64,000 bases of DNA, from contig OZ035998.1 of NCBI GenBank assembly GCA_964035015.1, forward strand, positions 40,077,031 through 40,141,030, given 5' to 3'. Positions within the stretch are counted from its first letter, which is position 1, and each line of letters begins with the position of its first letter. Under the pieces are notes generated by a model. It saw only the letters and a program-made list of their open reading frames with translations. It was not told the origin of the DNA and made no database searches. This stretch comes from Corallium rubrum (Eukaryota; Cnidaria; Anthozoa; Scleralcyonacea; Coralliidae). Of the stretch, positions 33,901 to 44,578 are shown in pieces. The position numbers and the translations under genes were made by a program.

Positions 33901-35347
33901 TCAGCCTTTTGGACCATAAAAACAGACAAATACCAAATTTTACTATGTAATAATTGTCCACCACTCATTCTACACTTACTCTAAAGAATAAAGCCCGAAA
34001 TATTAGGAAGCTTCCAAAATTCATGAGAGAAAAACAGGCTTTAGTGGCGAGAGGCTCTCTTAAATTATTGGGCGCCATCTTAGCGAAAGCCGAAATACCG
34101 TGGTCGGTTCAACGGCGAATATCTCGAAAACGGTGAGGGGATCGCTGGGGATCGCCTCCATAGCATCCAAGATTAGACATTTCTTTAACTTATTACGCAA
34201 AAATTAGAGAATTCGAACCATGGGAATTCGAGATTTTTTGCTTTGAAGATTGTTGAAAAACCGGAAGTGGGGTCTTCGCTTAGCGCGACACGACCTACAT
34301 AAACCATCAAAATAAAGTAGAAAAATACATTTACCTTGCAAAATCCTGCAGATATGGATAGTCCAACAATATATGAAACCATATCACTGCTTTTTTAAAG
34401 AAAAAAATGAATGACAACAGCGTAATATTCGGTATTCTGAGTCCAATGCAAAATTTTCAGCCGATCAAGGATAAGAAAATAGCGCAATTTCATTGGTCGA
34501 CAATATCACGTGATAGCTGTCCTGTCTCCTCTGAAGTTTGCTATAGCAACTATACAAAATTCTTACTAGAGAGGTAAAGGAGACTGAAAAATCTGCGTCA
34601 TTATATGAGAAATCTTATGACATCTTCTGTAAGAAAGTAATTGAGAGAGAGATCATCAAGGGAAAGGAAATAAAGTATATGAAAGACTTGCTAGAGAAAT
34701 TCGTTATCGTTGCTAAGGAAACTGAGAATGTGGATTTGTCCAAATATAGAGCTTTTAAGCTCAAGAAACGACTGAAAAAAAGCTATCCCCAACTTGTATT
34801 CTGTATGCCAAAAATGAGAAATGTAAGTGAGATAGTATATGTGTAGAATTTAGATTCTTCTGAATTGGTTGAGGAACATATGTCACATAAATCCGAAAAG
34901 AGTGATGAAGACTGGGATGAAGAGGTCTGCATCAATGAAGATGAGATGAGTGATGAAAATGACATAGAAACAGGTGGGAACACTAAAATCAACGAGTTAG
35001 AAATTTTATACAATGCGGCATTAATTCTTCGACAAAAGGTCCAAGAAATTCCAAAACTTTATCTGCCTTGGCCACCATTAGCACCAGATCTGACAATGGA
35101 TAATGCGAAGAAAATGATTCCACATGAGCTTTTCAATGTACTAGCTTGGATCTGTGGATTCTCCTCAGAACCCACTTTAAGTGAGTATGTGCCAATTGAT
35201 AGCAAAGAAAGTGCCAAACTTATGTCAATCTCACAAGACATGGTAAATATATCATCTGGGGGAAGAAATCCCACTCCCAAGTGCAACGCACTTGCCATGG
35301 CACTCAGACAAATGACAGGATCGGCCTCAGTGATATCCCTATTTTAG
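30999..35347 (+). pseudogene. Zinc-finger transposon-type protein, right-arm copy
   Basis: Exon 30999-31266 starts MKYYKKFCDKEKIHRQQKK and ends in a C-x2-C segment (CIICGRDSSWFSKDK, reached after a frameshift) at a GTATAG donor. The next exon opens after TTCCAG at 31621 (TPFVLAEMIDTG, ILVQIRGKDCVALEVRYHKVC), is cut at 31780 by the hAT-like insertion, and resumes at 34535 (YSNYTKFLLE...). After the shared TAG at 34844-34846 the frame continues (34865-35347) with LPWPPLAPDLTMDNAKKMIPH, WICGFSSEPTLSEYVPI and SISQDMVNISSGGR. Function is unknown; it is probably a transposon-encoded DNA-binding protein. Comparison with the left arm allows the mutations to be ordered. Confidence 0.6.
31781..34534. 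mobile_element. hAT-like insertion, 8-bp duplication, empty site known
   Basis: The insertion starts CAGAGGAGGTTGGACAGCT and ends AGCTGTCCTGTCTCCTCTGA, imperfect inverted ends. AGTTTGCT occurs on both sides (31773-31780 and 34535-34542), while the left palindrome arm has it once in unbroken coding sequence (CACAAAGTTTGCTATAGC on its - strand, near 27757). Because of local A's the duplication could be read as 8 or 9 bp; hAT elements make 8. No hAT transposase (dimerisation domain, RW-type motifs) is visible in 2.75 kb, so it is non-autonomous or carries unrelated sequence. A C tract lies near 33380-33393. Confidence 0.8.
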
Positions 35348-35749
35348 TAATATTGGCAGTCCACACACAAATGGGTTATATTAAAAATGACAATAATACT
35401 CATTCAAGTGCTTAACACTTTGAAGCCTGACGACGAGTCTTTAGTATTTTATTCTGGCTAACGCCAGACGATTTTATTCTGGCTAACGCCAGACGATTTT
35501 ATTCAGCACAGGGAGAGGTCCTGGTCTCAAAGTGTTAAAACCTATCTCTAAAATTACTTAGTTCCACGAGGGGTGCAACGGAATCTGTTTTATAAGCATA
35601 TTTTCGATTCTCATCCTATGGCCTAAATAATTATGGAAGCTTTGGATTGGCCTGGTATTCTATAATTACTCCCTTTCTGTACAATAATCACCCGATGTAA
35701 AATTATGCCTTTACTGAAATACAGTATTAAATCAGTTAATTCTAGTTTA

Positions 35750-36159
35750 TACCTCAATTCTTGAAGTGCCTTGTGGAGGAGCGAATACATCGTCATCACA
35801 TTGAAAGGGAGATTCATTTGGTTGTAGAATCCGCTTTTTTCGAGTAACCAGACGAACTGGAGAATTATTGGTATCACGTTTCTTCCGTAAAGGGCTATCT
35901 TTTGTGCCAGGTGAGTCACGGTGGCATCGCTTTTCTCGTTGGTTTTCGAGATGCACATTTGCACGAGTATCATCAGTCGAGAGTACGTACCACTTGCTTC
36001 TGGTAAGTATCTAGGCTTAACTTTTGAAATTCCTCGAGTGCCGTAGTAAGTTTTTCAAATTTTCCCATGTCTCTGCGGCATTTAAAACAAATAACTGAAG
36101 ATACGTGTTGCATATTCAACAATGAACCTCCCAAGATAGTCGACAATCTGGCAGCCATC
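35750..36159 (-). pseudogene. Small Cys/Lys-rich transposon-type ORF
   Basis: An ATG at 36159 (context GAAAAGATGG) opens MAARLSTILGGSLLNMQHVS, then VICFKCRRDMGKFEKLTTALE, a C-x2-C segment followed by a helical stretch, similar in style to ZAD or related zinc modules. After a frameshift near 36000 a basic, proline-containing segment follows (SPLRKKRDTNNSPVRLVTRKK), ending at a GTATAA donor near 35756. It faces away from the P-like transposase that starts just to the right. The family is not identified. Confidence 0.35.
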
Positions 36160-36957
36160 TTTTCGTTTTGGGATACCTTTGAGATCAATATATTAATATT
36201 GCATACTCTGAAAAAATTGTACAGCGGCTTTGTAGACCATGGTCCACTTGAAGCAAAAGAAATCATTGCCTCAGAAGCACTGGTTTTCCAGCTAGTTGGG
36301 CTTCGGAGCCATTGGAAACAGCTTATTGGGTACTTCCTGATTGATAAAATGTCTGCTGCTACACAAGCATCCCTTGTCAACATGGCTTTAATAATGGCAA
36401 GCAACGCTGGTCTAATTCTGGTGTGTTACATGTGATGGCACTACGACCAACATCATGAGTACCTTTAAACAGCTTGGATGCAGTTTTGGTCAATCGTATG
36501 ATTCCATGGTTACAATTTTATTATTTGCCATTTTAGATACATGTCATATGCCGAAACTTGCAAGAAATGCCCTAGCATTTCTTGGCACAATTCATTCATA
36601 TGATGGTCAGAAAATACAGTGGCGATTTTTCCATATAGCCTTCATCTTATCCAAGAGCAAGAAGGATTCAACTTGGCAACAAATTGTCCACAAACCAAAT
36701 CGAGTATGAGAAACATAAAATGAATGTCAGACTAGCTGCCCTAACACTGGTTCAGTTGCCAATGCCATGGATTTCCTGAACATCATCCAGAAACAACCAG
36801 AATTCGGAAATAGCGAAGGCTCAGTGACATTCATCAGGACCCTGAACAGAGTATTTGACATGCTGAATTCCAGAAACCCCCATGGATAAGGATTCAAGCA
36901 ACCAAAGCTAGCGGATATTAACAAGTGGCAAGAAAGCCTTCAATCACCTGCAAAGTA

Positions 36958-37480
36958 CCTGACCTTGAAGTGACCTCTGTAGAACAAATCACGCAATCAA
37001 AACAAAAGCTCTTAATTTGCTGTTGCTATAGACCACCTAACGCCGAAAAGATTTGGTTAGATAAGTTTAACACAATTTTTGCTGATCTCTCCTCTCGCCA
37101 TAACAGCATTATAATTTGCGGTGATTTCAACCTCCCTAAAATAAACTGGCAATCACTCGCTGATACCTCCGGTACCGATGAAATCTCATTCACAGAGCAA
37201 CTAAATGATTACTACTTAACCCAACTTAACACTTTACCGACTAGAGGTGACAACATACTAGACTTAGTTATCACCAGCACGATAACCAAATAGAAAACAT
37301 TACGCAACTAAACCCAGCAGTTAGCGGCTTATTTACTGATCATTCAGTAATTGTTTTTGACCCAAAAACGTCAATCAAAGCGGGTCCTAGGCTGAACAGA
37401 ACTGTTTTGGATTTCCGAAGGGGTGATTTAGTTGGCCTCTGCTCTGCTCTGCTCTACAAGCGTTTGATTTCTCCAATTTA
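36958..37480 (+). pseudogene. C-terminal part of LINE endonuclease
   Basis: KLLICCCYRPPNA, SIIICGDFNLPKINW and RGDNILDLVIT are the later motifs of an apurinic-type endonuclease, followed after a frameshift near 37290 by GLFTDHSVIVFD, the equivalent of the SDH motif. The N-terminal catalytic N and E motifs are absent because of 5' truncation. Confidence 0.75.
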
Positions 37481-37836
37481 ATTTAACCAGACTCTGACAT
37501 AAATCTAGATTGGCTACAATGGAAAAATGCATTCCTTTCAAAAGTTAAAAATTTTATCCCATCCAAAAAGATTAAAGGTAGAAACTCCCCTCCTTGGTTA
37601 AATGGTGAAATCATCCACGCTATACGACAAAAGGAAGCTGTGCGTTGGAAGCTAAAAATATCTCCAATCAATGCCCTGAAAGCAAAGTTCAGAGAATTGC
37701 GAGCTAACGTTAAGAAAATGGTAAACTCCAGCCGTAAAAACTTTTTTTCACCTCTTGACGTTGACTTCCAGCGAAACCCGAAAAGATTTTGGTCGATATT
37801 TAAACTCAGCAGCAAAGAGCCAAACATACCGGAACT

Positions 37837-39615
37837 ATGTTTATGGGCAAGGCTACTACTAGTCCTGCATCACAAACCCTAACAGCGTCTACTCCTGCTA
37901 CCATCGCGGAAATATTCAATAAATATTTCACATCTGTCTTCACAAACAGTGACTCTCACATACCTATTCCTCCTTCCCAATCACCAGCTCCAGACTTAAT
38001 ATTATCTGATGTGCATTTAACAACAGAAGAAGTCCTTAAAACACTTTTAACGCTCGATACCAACAAGGCAACTGGCCCTGATGAGATCTCTCCAAAATTA
38101 CTTAAAATATGTGCCCACCAGATTGCACCATCCCTCACTAAACTCTTCAACAAGTCCCTTAGTTATGGAATTCTACCTGATGATTGGAAGTTAGCGAATA
38201 TTGTGCCTGTGTATAAAAAAGGTGAAAAGAATAAAGTTGAAAATTATCGCCCTATTTCTCTCCTGTCTGTAGTCTCTAAAGTCCTAGAGCGTTGTGTCCT
38301 AAACAACATCAGAGATCACTTGGTAGCACTAATTAACGACTCCCAACACGGTTTTATCCTGGGGAAATCTTGTACATCCCAGTTGGTGGAAGTGTTGGAC
38401 TATATTGGATCTTTACTGGACGCTGGAAAGCAAACAGATGTCATCTATATGGACATGTCTAGGACCTTTGACAAAGTAAGTCATGACGTTCTCATCAACA
38501 AACTTTATAATCGTTTTGGTATCTCTGGAAGTCTGCTTGGTTGGTTTTGTTCCTACTTATTCAACCGAAAGCAACTTGTTACTCTTCCAGGAGCTACTTC
38601 ATCCGAAAAAATTGTTACGTCTGGAGTCCCACAGGGTTCAATCCTGGGTCCTATACTCTTTCTCCTCTATGTAAACGACCTGCCTGATGTAGTAGAGCAT
38701 TCAAAAGTGGCCTCTTTCGCCGACGACACAAAATTATTTAAGTGCATCGACTCTCACACAGATGGTGCTTTGATCCAACAAGACCTTTGCAGTCTAGAAA
38801 GTTGGTCTGCTACCTCGGGACTTGTCTTTAACCAAGATAAGTGCAAGTGTCAGCATATTACAAGGAAAAAAACTATCACCGAATTCCCTTATACCATCAA
38901 AAACAGGCCACTTGCAGTTACACCAGAGGAAAAGGATCTTGGCATTTGGGTCACGTGCAACTTGTCCTGGTCTAAACACACCCTTGACCGATGTGCAGCG
39001 GCCAACAAGATGCTAGGTTTTCTACGTAGATCTACGATGGAAATACCTAATGAAAAGATCCGACGCACATTGTATTTGGCAGTTGTACGACCTGCTCTGA
39101 GCTACGCTACTCAAGTCTGGTCCCCTCAATCGGTTGAGCTTGTTAAGCGAACAGAACGTACCCAACGCCGTGCCACAAAATTTATTCTGAGTCTGCCATT
39201 CACGTGCGAAACATCCTACAGAGACAGACTAATCTCCACAGACCTACTTCCCATCTCATACTGGCATGAGTATCTTGACCTAATGTTTTTCTTCAAGGCT
39301 ATCACTGGCATTATATCTATCTCTAAAAACATCTTACCTCAACGCATTGATCCAATAAGAATCACTAGATCATCTGCAAATGTCAACGCCATCTCATTCC
39401 GTCAACGAAAATGTAAAACAGTTACTTTCAATTGCTCATTCTTCCTCAGAACAACTAGGACTTGGAACTCCCTTCCAGAACATTTACGACTAGGTAATTT
39501 GTCTATTACTAAATTTAGAAAATCACTACGGAACTATTATTCTACTGCCTTACGTTCCTGCTACTCTGCTGATGATCCACGATCTGGAGAACTGTCTGCC
39601 TTAATTGTAACATAG
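37837..39615 (+). CDS. LINE reverse transcriptase, open reading frame
   Basis: 592 codons open from the RT thumbside linker to the end. Motifs: TNKATGPDEISPKLLKIC, NYRPISLLSVVSKVLERCV, QHGFILGKSCTSQLVE, YMDMSRTFDKVSHDVL (usual SKAFD is SRTFD), SGVPQGSILGPILFLLY, SFADDTKLF, and a C-terminal YATQVWSPQ and TWNSLPEHL. It continues the truncated endonuclease upstream, from which it is separated by frame breaks at 37290-37835. Enzymatically it may be near intact, but the element cannot be autonomous without its endonuclease N-terminus. Confidence 0.85.
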   Translation: MFMGKATTSPASQTLTASTPATIAEIFNKYFTSVFTNSDSHIPIPPSQSPAPDLILSDVHLTTEEVLKTLLTLDTNKATGPDEISPKLLKICAHQIAPSLTKLFNKSLSYGILPDDWKLANIVPVYKKGEKNKVENYRPISLLSVVSKVLERCVLNNIRDHLVALINDSQHGFILGKSCTSQLVEVLDYIGSLLDAGKQTDVIYMDMSRTFDKVSHDVLINKLYNRFGISGSLLGWFCSYLFNRKQLVTLPGATSSEKIVTSGVPQGSILGPILFLLYVNDLPDVVEHSKVASFADDTKLFKCIDSHTDGALIQQDLCSLESWSATSGLVFNQDKCKCQHITRKKTITEFPYTIKNRPLAVTPEEKDLGIWVTCNLSWSKHTLDRCAAANKMLGFLRRSTMEIPNEKIRRTLYLAVVRPALSYATQVWSPQSVELVKRTERTQRRATKFILSLPFTCETSYRDRLISTDLLPISYWHEYLDLMFFFKAITGIISISKNILPQRIDPIRITRSSANVNAISFRQRKCKTVTFNCSFFLRTTRTWNSLPEHLRLGNLSITKFRKSLRNYYSTALRSCYSADDPRSGELSALIVT

Positions 39616-39785
39616 GTAGAAGTCTCATTCCATCATTAACTTGCTGCTATTAATTACAATGACTGTCCTATATCTGACCAAGGGCCCACTGTAATTGGCA
39701 TTCAAGCTGTTGTGGTGTCCCAGCTTCTTTATTTTATAAGTTGTTTTGTTTGTTGTTGTTTTTTTTTGTAAGAAGCGAAGCTAAG

Positions 39786-39820
<35 letters not shown>

Positions 39821-40690
39821 AGTATCTTCTAAGTCTCAAATCCAAGAATGGAAAAACGTTAATTAAACGTCGTTGGAAAACCTTTATCCTGGGGTTTGTG
39901 ATCACCATCAAGTCCACAATTGAAATGGCCAAGAAGATGCTTACAATGGAAGAAATGCCATTCAAATATGTGTTGACATACAAGTATTGCCAAGACCATA
40001 TCGAGCTTCTCTTTTCTTGCATCACGGTTAAAGGCGGTTGGAATAACAATCCAAACTCTCTCCAGTTCAAATATGCTCTACGAAGAATGCTCCTTGGGAA
40101 TGCTGTCACAGCATCAGCACACGGTAATTGTCAGACCCTGGATTCTTCCAATTTTCCCACATAAGAAAACACGCAGCTCCATTAATTGAGGAAAGCTCAG
40201 CAGATGCCATCGAAAGCCAAAGAAGCCATGACCAGTTAAGCAGATTGGTAAACCAGTTGCAGTTGAACCAGCATTCAAACTTTGTGTTGAACATTCTTCA
40301 TTGCATCAGTGGTTTGATGCAAAAAAGCTTACGAAGCAAGTCAAATGTTCCTCCTGTATTGCTAATTTAACTGGATCATGCACCACAATAACACCAACAG
40401 AGCAAGATTACTGCAGACCAGCAAGCAATGTTCCTGAAACAACTGATTCATTCCTCCAGTTCATCAACAATGGCAGTTTAAATATCCCATCGAATTTTGT
40501 CGTATATGTTGTTCGATCAATACAGTGAACACATCTTTAAGCTGTATGTTTCAAAGGATACATATGACCAAATAAACAGAAAGAAGAATTTAAATACCAA
40601 GATGATCATGGAATATGTCACTTCCTCCACTCATGAAGTTTCCATGAATGAATCGCTGATTCAAGAAGATCATTGGCTGTGCTTAAAATA

Positions 40691-42159
40691 AGGTTATTTA
40701 CCTATGCAAGAAAAGACCGCGAGACAGTGATTAATTTTGGAAAACCAAGCAATAGGCATCGTCTTACTAAACTGATATTATTTAATAACCAGTAAGTCAA
40801 ATGTATTTATTGTGACTTATACTGTATTGCAATAATTGAAAATATTCTTTTTATGTACATCTAGAGTAGCCTGGGGTCTTTCCTTGTTCTGAATAAAATT
40901 ATATATAGTAATAGTAATATAGTAACTTACTATAGTAAGGATAACATTCTTAAAGTGGCCAACAGAAATAAAAACTTTATGTAAAAGGGTTTACTTAATA
41001 GATAGTGCAAAGTACTAACAAACTTCATGTGGCCCTCAATGAATAATATAAAGTCAGTTAATTCAAATATTAACATGCACATATAAGAATATTCAAGTTA
41101 GTCACCATTATGAAAATGGTTTATAACTGTATTTCAAATACAGTAATACTGTATATGTTAAAGACGTAGTAATACTGTATATGTTGGCTGAAATCATCCC
41201 ATATATACTGTAACTACAATTTAGTCGTAACCATTTTGTATATATGTATATAATTTTAATTATCAGAGTTTAATACCGGTTTTATATCATTAAAATATGG
41301 TTTTATGTCTCTAAATATAATTATTAATATTTATGAACTTTCGCCAAGTTATTTAACAATTATAAACTAAGTTAAGTTTAATGCATGTATATATACCACA
41401 AATATTAAATACCACAAAACACGTTTACCTTAAATTTGAGCATTTTCTGATTTTGGTCCACCATAAAAATTGAAGAAGATTCAAGTTTTCTTTCTGTGTT
41501 TATTCATAGTACAGTAGATCTAGATACAAATAAAATCGACGAGTGTGCTGCGTATTAAAATTATACGAATCGAAAATACTGTAACTAACAGTGAAACGGT
41601 CTATAAACTTTGTATTTGTAAAATCAAGTCACTCCATGATCCAATCGCTCGAGACGGGCAGAAACATTCGCTTATGGGAGGCTGAAACCTACCTGCAAAC
41701 CGCACAGAGGCCTGGAACGTCTTGCCTCACCTTTTGGTTTGCGCGTTAGCGTTCCAGTTACGACATTTTAACTTACATTGAGTTCACTGGATAAAACCTG
41801 TCACATTTGATGGCAGTGAAACCAGTCACATTGGATGATGGTAAAACCAGTCAAACAATCCCTTGTTTGGTTTCATTCGGTTTCTGAGTAGGATGTCAAA
41901 ATCTTTGGCTGCAGTGGTTGTCCAGTTGCTAGGCAATCATTCAATAATGGTTCTTGGATAACTTGCAGAACAGTCATAAACAATTATTAACTTTGTTGAT
42001 TTAGTATTTTGATTACTGGGCTGGTGTGGGATATAATGAATACTGTAACTTCTTGGCGAGTCTAGCACATGCAAGATCTAGGAAACCTACACTGAGTTGC
42101 TCCTTCAAGATTTCATGGTGTACTCTTCTAGCTTTTGCATTTTTTCTAATCCCTCGTGT
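40691..42159. other. AT-rich stretch without recognised gene
   Basis: No domain-bearing frame or clear repeat. At 41800-41860 two imperfect copies of AAACC(T)GTCACATTTGATGG / AAACCAGTCACATTGGATGATGG lie in tandem. Confidence 0.4.
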
Positions 42160-42245
42160 TCGTGTGGTTCGCGAAGCGGGCCTCGCGACGCGAGGGTACT
42201 AATCTCGACGGAGCGGGCGGTACGTCCGGTCGGGGATTGTACCCA
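42160..42245. repeat. CpG-rich block, inverted relative to 49490-49560
   Basis: GAGGGTACTAATCTCGAC at about 42193 corresponds to the reverse complement of GTCGAGATTAGCACCCTC at about 49504, each next to a GC-rich stretch rich in CCCGGGC or CGCGACGCG. The two blocks lie on either side of the R2-like LINE region. This may be a dispersed repeat. Confidence 0.45.
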
Positions 42246-42287
42246 TGTTGGCGTTTTGGAGGATCCATTTGTGTGTATATATATATA

Positions 42288-42402
<115 letters not shown>

Positions 42403-44528
42403 ATTTATATATAACGATCAACGGAGACCATGTTGGGGATCCGCGGGTTGATGGTGGTTAAAAGGGTACACATTTTTCTCTGTAGTTTTGCTATTTTACG
42501 TCAAAAACATCACTTTCGTTCGAGTTTGAGTACATGTACAAAAGTTCGGAGAAGAAAACATGTTTATAGGCTAGAAATGTTGAGACGTATTCAAGAGAAA
42601 GACAAGATAAAGAAACAAGCGAACGAACGAAGGGAACAGCAGCAGGCTAGAGCAAGAGACAGACGATTACAAGGAGAACTACAGTATATATTAAAGCGAC
42701 TTCAATCAGGAAAACAAAACACAATTATCCGAGTTTATAGTCGAAGAAACGAAAAGAGCGACTCGCAATTTCAAGGCTGAACACGGTGTCTAGAACTACA
42801 ACAGCGGAGAGTTACAGCGAAGAGAAAGGCTAGAAATTATGCAAGAAAACACAGCAAAAAGAAAAGCCAAGAGAAAGAGAGACATGCAGCGAAGAGAAAA
42901 ACATGAATTTAGTGAATTTATTTTCTAACACATGTGAGAAATGAATAGAGGCCGAAAAATATGCGAAGGTACAGAGATATTTTTTTAAATATTTATTTAT
43001 TAATAACAAAAGAAAACGTAATAACAATATATCTCTGTGTAGGAATTGTTGGTGGCATACATGTACTGTACAATTATGTATTTGACATTTTTGTGCATTT
43101 ACTGTACTGTACTGTATTGCACATGTATTATGTATTTATTATAACTTCATCAATTGGAGTAATGCCTGTGTCAGGCATTTGCAAACTTTTTATGCTGGGA
43201 GTGGGGCATTTATCCACAGTACTTTTAAAAATGTTTACCTAGGGCATTGCTGTTGTGTTGGGCATTTGCCAAAGCTGAAAAAATTCTGGTTGCCTTAATA
43301 GTACATACTTGCTGTGGTATAATAAGCCAATTAAACAGCAATACAAATGGGTCGTCAAAATATTGTATTTTGTGCAAAAAGACAATATAATTTATACTGG
43401 TATGCTACAATGGGAGGTTTGGGACTCCCATATATTGACTATACAGGGATGTGCCAATGGAAAGGGAATGGTTTTCATTTTTGGCATTTTTAGTTTGGAA
43501 CAGGGTACTGGTGTAATAATTATCACACTTTTGATCTGGTGCAAGGTCTGTTCTTATATGCTGGCAGTTACTTAGGCTAGCACAAGGTACCCTATGTTTT
43601 CCTTTCTTTCAGTTTGGAACTGTGTACCATTTTTAGCCATTTTGTGTGAAACAAGGGGAAAAAATATGCAATTCCTTTGTCTGGAGTGACCAAGTGAACA
43701 TAATTTAAGGATTCAGTGGTATTAATACACCCCTGGCATTGAAGGCAGAGGTTATTAATAATAATAAACAATGAACACGAGGGGGTTTGCATTAATGTAT
43801 TTCTAGTTTATTTCTATAGTTGTCGGGTTTTGCTTTGTAATCTTGCAAGCAAGTAACTTTGCTTGTTTTTGCAAGGAAGCTCCTCTCTGACTGTTAATCA
43901 GTTGATGTTCTACCCTACCCTACTCTAACACAATCTATCCTAAAGTAGTTCTGCGAATTCTGCTGCTGGGTCTACTTCTGAGTTTGGTTCAAGGGTTGGT
44001 GGTTCCGTTCTCTTGATTCTTTATAAGTCATCCTGATGGTGAACTTACTTGTCTCGTACGATGTCCCTGATCCTATATTTACCCCTTTGTCACAGGTCGC
44101 AGAGACCCCAAAGGCCAAGGATACAATACACAGTAGTGTTACCTTGTTCAAGCTCGCGTTCTCCCGTCTTTCTTTGCATCTTAAGATGTTGTCATCTGTG
44201 TACAGTCTAAGTCGTTGGTCTAAATCCTTGTGTTTTTTTTTGTGATTTCTGAGAGTACACAAAATTCTGCAGCACGAACTGTTTCTCTTTCTTCCCTTGG
44301 TTCCATTTGAGAACTCTGCTACTGTTTGTTTAACAGGTAGTCTCTACGATGTTGAAGACCTTGGCCTTTTTTTCGGTTGACACGACGTGTGCCAAGATCA
44401 ATCTTGCAATTATTAATTCCAGGCATGGAATGGGCTGACGACACATTTGGTGATGTAACTAGTCTTGGTTTGAACACTTTTTAACGCATCATCAAAACCA
44501 TGTAGACTCACTCACTTGAGGTTTATTT

Positions 44529-44530
<2 letters not shown>
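42403..44530. other. Non-coding, with one basic open frame
   Basis: The frame at 42430-42780 encodes a strongly basic, coiled-coil-like stretch (about residues 40-90) with no known domain; a similar Lys/Arg-rich composition continues out of frame to about 42940. I do not call it a gene. The remainder shows no structure. Confidence 0.35.

Positions 44531-44578
<48 letters not shown>
44531..44578. repeat. (ATT)n microsatellite, 5' neighbour of R2-like LINE
   Basis: Sixteen ATT units directly before the LINE 5' end at 44579. The preceding sequence GGTTTATTTTC resembles the 3' end of related LINEs (AATAAAGTTTTC), so an older copy may end here. Confidence 0.9.

Larger units (their letters stand above)
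25690..35635. repeat. Giant imperfect palindrome, arms of about 3.8 kb
   Basis: The left arm (25690-29460) reappears reverse-complemented in 30066-35635. Matching landmarks include GCACCCCTCGTGGAACTAAG (25740) with its complement (35565), the GTCTGGCGTTAGCC motif, the zinc-finger transposon gene and the RT fragment. The arms are interrupted by a unique 1-kb segment on the left (25766-26780) and a 2.75-kb hAT-like insertion on the right (31781-34534). The centre is a short palindrome at 29466-29518, with about 550 bp of LINE 3' end present only on the right. Both arms share the same nonsense and frameshift lesions, so the sequence was already dead when it was duplicated in inverted orientation. 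Confidence 0.85.
36958..39818 (+). mobile_element. Jockey/CR1-group LINE inserted in the P-like transposase
   Basis: A LINE with a (TAAA)n tail at about 39785-39818. AAAGTA occurs before the insertion (36952-36957) and after the tail (39819-39824), and the host sequence joins exactly there (QSPAKY | LLSLKS), giving the 5' limit and a 6-bp target duplication. It is 5'-truncated within the endonuclease. Confidence 0.85.
36235..40690 (+). pseudogene. P-element/THAP9-like transposase, split by a LINE
   Basis: Segments in order, in different frames: ASEALVFQLVGLRSHWKQLIG and YFLIDKMSA (from 36265), VTCDGTTTNIMSTFKQLGC (36423 onwards), AILDTCHMPKLARNALAFLG (36520), PEFGNSEGSVTFIRTLNRVFD (36800), then the LINE, then LLSLKSKNGKTL (39824), YKYCQDHIELLFSC and KGGWNNNPNSLQFKYALRRML (39980-40095), ISG...KKLTKQVKCSSC (40310) and FINNGSLNIPSNFVVYV (40470). 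This order and the DHIELLF...GGWNNNP block are typical of THAP9/P-type transposases, which have an RNase-H fold with a GTP-binding insertion. The N-terminal THAP domain is not seen. At least five frameshifts or stops make it a pseudogene. Confidence 0.75.

Noticed and set aside
34823..34846. 24-nt intron with GTAAGT...TAG in the zinc-finger gene
   Set aside because: Too short for a metazoan intron; reading through gives a single shared stop codon in an otherwise matching frame, which is simpler.
37837..39615. Host gene interpretation of the 592-codon frame
   Set aside because: Clear RT motifs, a TAAA tail and a target duplication show that it is a LINE.
42430..42780. 116-codon basic open frame
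   Set aside because: Composition is Lys/Arg/Gln-rich without recognisable domain, splice context or repeat copies; insufficient to call a gene.
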